Assembly: GCA_964618405.1 (NCBI GenBank)
Contig: CAZUAY010000266.1
Coordinates: 1 to 5,496 of the forward strand
DNA: 5,496 nucleotides
Reading direction: 5' to 3'
Source of the DNA: JBBQIY01 sp964618405
GTDB lineage: Bacteria > Verrucomicrobiota > Kiritimatiellia > RFP12 > UBA3636
The position numbers were made by a program, and so were the translations under genes. The notes beneath the pieces were generated by a model. That model did no database searches, was not told the origin of the DNA, and saw nothing but the letters and a program-made list of their open reading frames with translations. Below, one piece after another: positions 1 through 5,481 of the stretch; the first letter of the stretch is position 1; each line of letters starts with the position of its first letter.

Positions 1-7
1 TTCAATT

Positions 8-35
8 TTGAAATCGCCTTTATCTCGACGATAAT
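8..35 (+). promoter_or_regulatory. Predicted sigma-70-type promoter for the operon
   Basis: A -35-like box TTGAAA (8-13) and a -10-like box GATAAT (30-35) are separated by 16 bases, each matching the consensus at five of six positions. Transcription would start near base 42 and give an untranslated leader of about 200 bases before the ATG at 244. The surrounding sequence is AT-rich, as is usual for promoters, and becomes GC-richer after about base 85. The role is inferred from sequence alone, and the true promoter could lie elsewhere in the leader. Confidence 0.45.
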
Positions 36-43
36 CTTATCGT
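28..43. promoter_or_regulatory. Perfect 16-bp palindrome over the -10 box (operator candidate)
   Basis: ACGATAATCTTATCGT has seven perfectly complementary bases on each side of a two-base centre. It covers the predicted -10 box (30-35) and the likely transcription start, where a repressor would block RNA polymerase. Even-length palindromes of this size are typical of dimeric regulators such as LacI-, GntR- or TetR-family proteins. No regulator gene is in the window, so the binding protein is unknown. Confidence 0.4.
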
Positions 44-183
44 AACAGATAAAATTCATTTTTCGTGCTTGAACTTATTAAGGGAAGAGGCTACGCTGTG
101 ATCTAAGTGGGGATGGATCGGCCACAGGGATCTGGAGGGCAACCCACGCCCCGACAAAATGTCAGGAATCGTTGACATGGGTG

Positions 184-195
184 CATACGAGTATG
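184..195. promoter_or_regulatory. Small palindrome beside a TTGACA box in the leader
   Basis: CATACGAGTATG is a perfect inverted repeat with 5-base arms and a two-base centre. It lies six bases after TTGACA (172-177), a perfect -35 consensus. No good -10 box follows at the right distance (195-200 reads GTCTAC), so a second promoter is doubtful. The palindrome could be an operator or a small hairpin in the leader RNA. Arms this short can occur by chance. Confidence 0.2.
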
Positions 196-243
196 TCTAC
201 GTGGGAACAACGATTCTGGTGCGGTGATACGAAGGGTGAAAAC

Positions 244-1335
244 ATGAAAAAAGTAAGAATAACGGTATTGGGACTTGGAGAACGCGGCCGGACGATGCTT
301 GCTGAAGCTGAGTTATTCAAGGATTATTTTGAAGTCGTTGGGGCCTGTGATATCCAATCTGCCTACTGGACGACACCTCAAGATGGAAAAGCTCCGATGA
401 AAGAACGCTTTCCTCATGTCGAATTATTTAGCGATTATCACACGATGCTTGTTAAGGCAAGGCCAGATGCCGTTATCGTTGAGACTCCCGCCGAAGTTCA
501 TGTGCAACATAGCATTGACGCGCTTGAGCGCGGTATTGCCGTGCTTTCTGACATTCCTCCAGTCAATTCCTTGGAAGAAGGAGAACGATTATGGAAAGCG
601 GCGTCAAAAAGCAAAGCGATATTCATGACTGGCGCCAACGCGAATGAATATGATTTCGTCTATTCTCTCGAAGATTTTTACAAAAAAGGTTTGCTGGGGA
701 AAGCATCCTACCTGGAAGCTGAATACATTCATGATTTAAGGCATCTTTTTGAGGTTACCCCGTGGCGTAAAAAATATATTTCGATCAAGTACTGCACACA
801 TTCGCTCGGCCCCTTGCTCAGAGTCCTTGGTCATGACGTGCTGCGTACGGTTTCTTGTATTTCAACGGGCTCCCAAATTGTAGGCGAGGACGGGATGCAT
901 GATCTCATGACAGCCCATTTCAATACCGATTCAGGTTCCGTTGTCAGACTGACCGTTTCCTTTATCAATAGCAACCATATCGGAGCCCATTCGTATCGTA
1001 TTTTTGGAACGGAAGGATATTTTGAACGCTTCTCCGGACGCGGCGCAATCCTACCGCCAAAAACATTGGTCAGTTCGACAAAACTTTTCGGCTTAAACGG
1101 CATCACTGAACTTTCTTCGCACTTATGGCGAGCTGAATTTGCGGGCAAGGCATCCGGAAGTCATCAAGGAGCGGACGGCGCATTGCTTGTGCGTTTCTGC
1201 AAAGCGATTCGCGGAGAAGCGGATCCGATCTCGGCACGTGACGGTTTACTGATGTCTATCCCTGGAATTTTTGCAGCGGAATCAGCGAAGCAAAACGGAG
1301 CCCTGCTTTCAATCAAATATCCGTGGGAGCAGTAA
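244..1335 (+). CDS. Gfo/Idh/MocA-family oxidoreductase (GH109-like THSLGP subgroup)
   Basis: This 363-residue protein has the two-domain Gfo/Idh/MocA layout. An N-terminal Rossmann fold carries GLGERG (residues 10-15, GxGxxG) for NAD(P). The usual EKP-type segment reads S-D-I-P (102-105). The C-terminal substrate domain contains YCTHSLGP (183-190) and ends with the SHQGADGALL stretch (306-315) typical of the family. Tyr183 and His186 resemble the Y-x-T-H pair of GH109 NAD-dependent glycosidases (YPTHGLGP), so the protein may oxidise or epimerise a sugar, or cleave a glycoside by transient oxidation. Secreted GH109 enzymes carry an export signal; none is visible here, so it should be cytoplasmic. 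ATG244 is chosen because AAGGG (232-236) lies seven bases upstream and the nucleotide-binding motif then starts near residue 10. An upstream TTG (172) would add 24 Trp-rich residues. The gene looks AT-richer than the two hydrolases downstream. Family is certain, substrate unknown. Confidence 0.9.
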   Translation: MKKVRITVLGLGERGRTMLAEAELFKDYFEVVGACDIQSAYWTTPQDGKAPMKERFPHVELFSDYHTMLVKARPDAVIVETPAEVHVQHSIDALERGIAVLSDIPPVNSLEEGERLWKAASKSKAIFMTGANANEYDFVYSLEDFYKKGLLGKASYLEAEYIHDLRHLFEVTPWRKKYISIKYCTHSLGPLLRVLGHDVLRTVSCISTGSQIVGEDGMHDLMTAHFNTDSGSVVRLTVSFINSNHIGAHSYRIFGTEGYFERFSGRGAILPPKTLVSSTKLFGLNGITELSSHLWRAEFAGKASGSHQGADGALLVRFCKAIRGEADPISARDGLLMSIPGIFAAESAKQNGALLSIKYPWEQ

Positions 1336-1403
1336 AAGACAAGCCGCTCGTGACAGAGTGCCTAGCGTTTGATAGTATAGTCTGCATTTAAAAGCAGTTA
1401 CAC

Positions 1404-1426
1404 AATGAGGAGTCGAGGATTAGCCA
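1404..1426 (+). repeat. Leader of first hydrolase, matching the copy 1/copy 2 junction
   Basis: These 23 bases match 3231-3253 at 20 positions (differences at 1407, 1414 and 1425), and the match continues into both ATGATAC starts. Read in the downstream gene's terminal frame, 1409-1423 spells Gly-Val-Glu-Asp-stop, exactly the last four residues and stop of the first hydrolase. The codon before it is TGA instead of Leu, and similarity ends there. The segment also supplies the ribosome-binding site, GAGGA (1415-1419), seven bases before the start. It may be a remnant of a lost upstream copy or a footprint of the duplication. Confidence 0.7.
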
Positions 1427-3250
1427 ATGATACCGAAAGTCTGGAAAAGTAATATGGGATGGCGCCATCAGGATCGCTTGCGCCGCGAAGCTCAAGAACT
1501 CGCAGCCCGCCCACTCCCGCCGCTATCCAAGCGCGTCTGGGAGGCACGCCGTCAAGAACTCAAGGATCTGTTGACAGAAAAGTTACATTTGCAAAACGAT
1601 CCCACCCCCGCTGATTTTCGTGTGCATAATACAATCGTCCGGAAAGGGTATCGTATTGACTTAGTTTCTTATGCTTCGGGATCGCCTGACATCCGCGTGA
1701 CGGCAGCTCTTTATGTGCCCGATGGCGACGGACCCTTTCCCGCTGTCATGAATTTGCATGGGCATTGGTCACAGGGGCATCTCGCGGCTCGTGTTCAAGA
1801 ACGAGGCCATATCCTGGCGCAAAACGGTTTTGTTGTTCTTTCGCCCGATGCCCCTGGGTCTGGCGAGCGCAGTGTCGGTGAAGGAGATTTCCAGTATCAC
1901 GGCGGCGTTTCGGGTGCCTCGCTCTACCTGATCGGCGATTCGCTTTTGGGCTGGCAGGTTCGTGATAACCGTCGCGGCATTGATGTGTTGAGTGAGCTGC
2001 CCTTTGTCAATGCCGACCGAATCGGCGTCACAGGCGCTTCCGGCGGTGGTAATCAGACGATGTGGATTGCGGCTTGCGATGATCGCATTAAAGCGTGTGT
2101 GCCGGTGGTGTCGGTTGGGTCATTCGAGGTCTACGTGACTCGGAGCAATTGCATCTGCGAAACCCTCCCTGGCGGGTTAGTAGACATGGAGGAGTGGGAG
2201 CTATTGGGACTCGTGATGCCGCGCCCCCTTTTGATTCTCAGTGCCTACCTAGATGCTCCATCCTTTGGACCTGAACCCGTGACGCGTACTGCGGAAGGCT
2301 TGCGCGAGTTGTATGCTTTATGGAGCGCCGATGAACGATTTGAGGCTCGCATTTTTAACACACCCCACGGCTATTGGCCCGAAATGCAGTCGGCCATGTT
2401 GGGCTGGATGAAATATTGGCTCAAAGATGAGGGTCCGGGATTTGCGCTGAAGTTGCCGACTGTGGTGCCCGTTGATGAAGAAAAAATCCGTACGTTCACG
2501 CCCGGCACGTGGCCGGCGAGAACCCAATTGTACTCTGCAAACAAGGAGACCTTGCGCGCGGCGATGCCCGAAGCGAATCATCGCGATAAAGACGCCGCGA
2601 CCTTGCGCAATGAATTGGCGCACTGTGCTGGGTATATCCAAGTTTGCCAAGCGTGCGAAGTGGAAGAAAGTGATGCGTCTGAGGCAGGTGAGCTGCAGCG
2701 TGCCGTGATGCAGTCACCGCGGGGAATTCCGCTTCCCATGGTGTTGCGTGACGACATCAAGCAAGACGCACCGGTGACCTTAATTTTTGGTTCTACTGGC
2801 AAGGCCGGTGCGTTTGCCAGTGAGCGATTTGCAGCCGCTACCACGGCTGTGGCAATCGATTTGCCGGGACTAGGCGAGCTGGAGTGGGAACCACCTAAAG
2901 TTGCCACAGGGCTCAATACGCTTCACAGTACCGCTCGTGCTTGTCTGTGGCTTGGCTACACGCTGGCAGGCGAGTGGGCCGAATGCGTGAGTGCTCTGAC
3001 GCGCTGGGCTACCAGCCGCTTCCCTGGACGGACCATCAAGCTCGTGGGCGATGGCGAGGCGGCGCTGGCTGTGTTACTGGCGGCAGCTTTAGATCCGGTG
3101 ACCCGCAACTGCGAGCTTAAACTCGAAGGTTTGCCAGCGAGTGCTGTTGATTATTATCGCGCCACTGAAGGATCCATGGTTCCCATGATTCCAGGCCTAT
3201 TGGCTTGGGGCGACCTTGATCTGATGCGAAAATTAGGAGTTGAGGATTAG
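1427..3250 (+). CDS. Two-domain alpha/beta hydrolase, acetylxylan esterase-like (copy 1)
   Basis: A 607-residue putative carbohydrate esterase without a signal peptide, so probably cytoplasmic. The catalytic domain (about residues 75-335) shows the oxyanion segment NLHGHW (109-114), DAPGSGERS (141-149), the nucleophile elbow GASGGG with Ser205, an acid candidate Asp276 after PRPLLILSAY, and His314 in NTPHGYW. This order matches bacterial 'acetylxylan esterase'/Abhydrolase_7-like proteins. Residues 85-110, 171-231 and 241-270 are the best conserved between the two copies. A variable linker (about 340-445) leads to a C-terminal half (about 447-607) with IFGSTGKAGAF, AIDLPGLGE and an elbow-like VGDGEAAL in which Gly543 replaces the nucleophile, so this looks like a second, inactive hydrolase fold. 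The linker has C400, C407 and C410; the last two are absent from copy 2. The gene starts 91 bases after the oxidoreductase and probably shares its transcript. Substrate unknown; acetylated sugar is a family-based guess. Confidence 0.88.
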   Translation: MIPKVWKSNMGWRHQDRLRREAQELAARPLPPLSKRVWEARRQELKDLLTEKLHLQNDPTPADFRVHNTIVRKGYRIDLVSYASGSPDIRVTAALYVPDGDGPFPAVMNLHGHWSQGHLAARVQERGHILAQNGFVVLSPDAPGSGERSVGEGDFQYHGGVSGASLYLIGDSLLGWQVRDNRRGIDVLSELPFVNADRIGVTGASGGGNQTMWIAACDDRIKACVPVVSVGSFEVYVTRSNCICETLPGGLVDMEEWELLGLVMPRPLLILSAYLDAPSFGPEPVTRTAEGLRELYALWSADERFEARIFNTPHGYWPEMQSAMLGWMKYWLKDEGPGFALKLPTVVPVDEEKIRTFTPGTWPARTQLYSANKETLRAAMPEANHRDKDAATLRNELAHCAGYIQVCQACEVEESDASEAGELQRAVMQSPRGIPLPMVLRDDIKQDAPVTLIFGSTGKAGAFASERFAAATTAVAIDLPGLGELEWEPPKVATGLNTLHSTARACLWLGYTLAGEWAECVSALTRWATSRFPGRTIKLVGDGEAALAVLLAAALDPVTRNCELKLEGLPASAVDYYRATEGSMVPMIPGLLAWGDLDLMRKLGVED

Positions 3251-3253
3251 CGA
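3231..3253 (+). promoter_or_regulatory. Coupled ribosome-binding site inside the end of copy 1
   Basis: The ribosome-binding site of copy 2, GAGGA (3242-3246), lies within the last codons of copy 1 (Glu-Asp), seven bases before ATG3254. Only CGA (3251-3253) separates the stop codon from the next start. Ribosomes ending copy 1 could restart directly on copy 2, so the two proteins are probably made in similar amounts. The same sequence, with three changes, stands before copy 1 at 1404-1426. Confidence 0.6.
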
Positions 3254-5080
3254 ATGATACGAGATGTTTGGAAAAGTAATATGGGGTGGCGTCATCAGGA
3301 TCGTCTGCGCCAGGAAGCTCAAGAACTGTCAATCCGTCACCACCCGCCTGTATCGAAGCGCGCCTGGGAAAAGCGTAGCGCTGAAATAAAAGATCGCGTA
3401 TCGGCTGCGTTACATTTACAAAAAGACCCAACACCTGCTGATTTTCGGGTGCATCACTCCATCGCCCGCGAGGGGTATCGTATTGATATGGTTTCTTATG
3501 CTTCGGGGTCGCCCGATATACGCATCACGGCGGCGTTGTATGTGCCCGATGGTGACGGCCCCTTTCCCGCTGTGTTGAATTTGCATGGTCATGTGGGGCA
3601 CGGAAAAATTGCGACCAGCGTCCAGCAGCGAGGACATATTTTAGCGCAAAATGGCTTTGTCGTGCTTTCCTCGGATGCCCCTGGGTCTGGCGAACGTAGC
3701 TTTGGCGAGCGCACTTCCCACTATCACGGCGGCCTCGCGGGTGCTGCGCTTTATCTGATCGGTGATTCTCTGTTGGGTTGGCAGGTTCGTGATAACCGTC
3801 GAAGCATTGATGTGTTGTGCGATCTGCCTTTCGTCAATGCGGATCGTATTGGTGTCACAGGCGAGTCCGGTGGTGGCAATCAGACCATGTGGGTTTCGGC
3901 GTATGACGAGCGTGTCAAGGTGTGCGTGCCGGTTGTTTCGGTAGGATCATTCGAGTCCTACGTGACTGCGCGTAACTGTATTTGCGAGACCCTTCCGGGT
4001 GGCTTGATTGACATGGAAGAATGGGAGCTGCTGGGTCTGGTCGCACCAAGGCCCCTATTGCTTCTCAATGCTTATCAGGATACTTCGCCAGCCTTTAACG
4101 TTGAGCCTGCGACTCGTACTGCGGCGTCTTTGCGCGAGATTTACAGGTTGTGGAAAGCCGATGGACAATTTGACCTCCGGGTCTTGAACACAACTCACGG
4201 TTATTGGCCAGAAATGTTATCGGCAATGTTGGGTTGGATGAAATATTGGTTGCAAGGTGAGGGGCCTGGATTTTCGCTACCTTTGCCAGTGGTGGTACCG
4301 GAAGAAATCGATAATCTACGCGTTTTTCCTCTCGGCTCTTGGCCAGCTAAGACGCAGTTATTTTCTGCCAATAAGGAGACGCTACTGGCAGCACTACCGC
4401 CATCGATTCGCGGCAATAAGGACGCCGATACGTTGCGCAACGACTTGGCGAAATGCGCGGGGTATATCACGGTAGACCGAGCGGGCGAAGTTGAAGAAAG
4501 CGATGACGCTACGGTGGGCAAGCAGAAGCGTGCTGTCCTGGTGTCGCCGCGAGGCACACTTTTACCCGTGGTAATGCGGGATGATGCAGACCCAAATTCG
4601 GCTGTGACCTTGATCTTCGGTTCAGCTGGCAAGGCGGGCGCATTTTCTCGTGAGCGATTTGAAGCCGCCACAACGGCTATAACAATCGATTTGCCAGGAC
4701 TTGGCGAACTCGTTTGGGAGGAAGGTGCCGCCACGCTGGGAGGAGCGACGCTCCACGATACCGCCCGCGCTTGTCTGTGGCTGGGGTATACCTTGGCTGG
4801 CGAATGGGCCGAATGTGTTGCATCCCTCGCGCGTTGGGCTGTTAACCGTTTCCCGGGGCGTACCATCAAAATTGCAGCCGATGCAGATGCTGCGCTGGCC
4901 GTGTTGCTGGCAGCAGCCCTAGACTCGGTGGCCCGTGGCTGTGAGCTGGAACTCGAGGGCTTGCCGACCAGCGCCGTCGACTATTATCGCAGCACCGAAG
5001 GATCCATGGCGATGATGATCCCTGGCTTACTCGTCTGGGGCGATCTCGACCTGATGCGCCACTTGGCGATAGAGAAGTAG
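3254..5080 (+). CDS. Two-domain alpha/beta hydrolase, acetylxylan esterase-like (copy 2)
   Basis: A 608-residue paralogue of the preceding gene, about 72% identical by hand alignment (about 78% over the first 270 residues, 67% over the rest), with one extra residue near 279. Its triad is intact: Ser205 in GESGGG, Asp276 in AYQD and His315 in NTTHGYW. HGH (111-113) and DAPGSGERS (141-149) are kept. It differs from copy 1 beside the nucleophile (Glu204 instead of Ala204), just after the oxyanion motif (VGHGKI instead of WSQGHL) and at GERTSHYHGG, which suggests a changed substrate preference. The degenerate C-terminal hydrolase-like half is also present, with Ala544 where a nucleophile would stand. 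No signal peptide is seen. It ends LAIEK where copy 1 ends LGVED. No clear terminator follows directly, though a stem-loop lies 42-75 bases after the stop. Probably a cytoplasmic esterase acting with copy 1; substrate unknown. Confidence 0.88.
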   Translation: MIRDVWKSNMGWRHQDRLRQEAQELSIRHHPPVSKRAWEKRSAEIKDRVSAALHLQKDPTPADFRVHHSIAREGYRIDMVSYASGSPDIRITAALYVPDGDGPFPAVLNLHGHVGHGKIATSVQQRGHILAQNGFVVLSSDAPGSGERSFGERTSHYHGGLAGAALYLIGDSLLGWQVRDNRRSIDVLCDLPFVNADRIGVTGESGGGNQTMWVSAYDERVKVCVPVVSVGSFESYVTARNCICETLPGGLIDMEEWELLGLVAPRPLLLLNAYQDTSPAFNVEPATRTAASLREIYRLWKADGQFDLRVLNTTHGYWPEMLSAMLGWMKYWLQGEGPGFSLPLPVVVPEEIDNLRVFPLGSWPAKTQLFSANKETLLAALPPSIRGNKDADTLRNDLAKCAGYITVDRAGEVEESDDATVGKQKRAVLVSPRGTLLPVVMRDDADPNSAVTLIFGSAGKAGAFSRERFEAATTAITIDLPGLGELVWEEGAATLGGATLHDTARACLWLGYTLAGEWAECVASLARWAVNRFPGRTIKIAADADAALAVLLAAALDSVARGCELELEGLPTSAVDYYRSTEGSMAMMIPGLLVWGDLDLMRHLAIEK

Positions 5081-5121
5081 CGACTTACATAAAATCGCCC
5101 AAAAATGGTTTGTCAGAATCG

Positions 5122-5155
5122 GCCTTAATCTTGAACAAGTCCGCCAGATTAGGGC
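5122..5155. repeat. 30-base inverted-repeat unit 1 (stem-loop)
   Basis: This is the first of three related units; the 30-base core is 5124-5153. The left arm TAATCTTGAA (5126-5135) is followed by six variable bases, CGC, one base and the right arm AGATTA (5146-5151). Pairing extends to a 10-base-pair stem (5122-5131 with 5146-5155, one G-U pair) around a 14-base loop. It begins 42 bases after the stop of copy 2. No T-run follows, so it is at best a weak terminator. Confidence 0.55.
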
Positions 5156-5228
5156 ACTAAAATCCTTTTGTCGATTGCGGTATGGATCTTTTCGGCTTTT
5201 CAGTCTACAACAGCACGAGATAGTCCAC

Positions 5229-5258
5229 TGTAATCTTGAAGAATAACGCGAGATTACA
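5229..5258. repeat. 30-base inverted-repeat unit 2 (stem-loop)
   Basis: This is the clearest unit. TGTAATCT (5229-5236) pairs perfectly with AGATTACA (5251-5258), and the stem continues inward through one wobble and one G-C pair. It shares TAATCTTGAA, the spacing, CGC and AGATTA with units 1 and 3. It starts 105 bases after the core of unit 1. Confidence 0.6.
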
Positions 5259-5303
5259 ATAAGCTGTTAAGCAGATGTTCGTCCATCCCCAACCTGATGC
5301 GAA

Positions 5304-5333
5304 TGTAATCTTGAACTTTTGCGCAAGATTATG
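5304..5333. repeat. 30-base inverted-repeat unit 3 (stem-loop)
   Basis: TAATCTTG (5306-5313) pairs perfectly with CAAGATTA (5324-5331) around a ten-base loop. The first 12 bases, TGTAATCTTGAA, are identical to unit 2. CGC and AGATTA fall at the same internal positions. It starts 75 bases after unit 2. Confidence 0.6.
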
Positions 5334-5334
5334 G

Positions 5335-5358
5335 TGACGTTCGAGATTACATTGACGT
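5335..5358. repeat. Half-unit CGAGATTACA between TGACGT direct repeats
   Basis: CGAGATTACA (5342-5351) repeats the right arm of unit 2 (5249-5258) exactly, but no matching left arm stands upstream at the usual distance. The half-unit is bracketed by TGACGT at 5335-5340 and 5353-5358. This may be a decayed fourth unit. The flanking repeat is short enough to be chance. Confidence 0.35.
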
Positions 5359-5421
5359 CGTTGTATGTGAACAGGCGGGTTTGCCAGTAACGTCGAGTTT
5401 CGCTAAGCAGTGGTCGTAACG

Positions 5422-5481
5422 AACGGAGCGGGGACATTCCTGTCCCCGACACGGCGGGGGGGTGAAAACCCCCGCTCCGTT
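5422..5481. repeat. GC-rich palindromic repeat with alternative hairpins
   Basis: Two compact hairpins are visible: CGGGGACA/TGTCCCCG (5429-5436 with 5441-5448, loop TTCC) and GCGGGGG/CCCCCGC (5454-5460 with 5469-5475, loop GGTGAAAA). A longer pairing of 12 perfect bases (5422-5433 with 5470-5481) encloses and competes with both. This is the architecture of REP/BIME-like interspersed elements. It could also slow transcription as a bidirectional terminator. It contains no gene, and another copy may begin near the window edge (CTTCCCCGC). Confidence 0.6.

Noticed and set aside
172..243. TTG start giving a 387-residue oxidoreductase
   Set aside because: The added 24 residues are Trp-rich and unlike the family, the spacing from AGGA (164-167) is too short, and ATG244 has a good AAGGG site and places GxGxxG near residue 10.
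1350..1381. Internal promoter before copy 1 (GTGACA with TATAGT)
   Set aside because: The boxes are 20 bases apart, too far for a good sigma-70 promoter, and the alternative GATAGT is a poor match at 15 bases.
1382..1397. CTGC/GCAG hairpin between the oxidoreductase and copy 1 as a terminator
   Set aside because: The stem has only four base pairs and no T-run follows, so it is unlikely to stop transcription.
2318..2916. Several short frames on both strands within copy 1
   Set aside because: They overlap the conserved hydrolase, have composition typical of shadow frames and show no domain.
4201..4869. 222-residue antisense reading frame on the minus strand
   Set aside because: It lies wholly inside the conserved second hydrolase, is Ser/Arg/Pro-rich with no motif, and has no equivalent of similar length opposite copy 1.
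5124..5333. CRISPR array
   Set aside because: The three 30-base repeats are only partly conserved, are spaced unevenly (gaps of 75 and 45 bases), and no cas gene is present.
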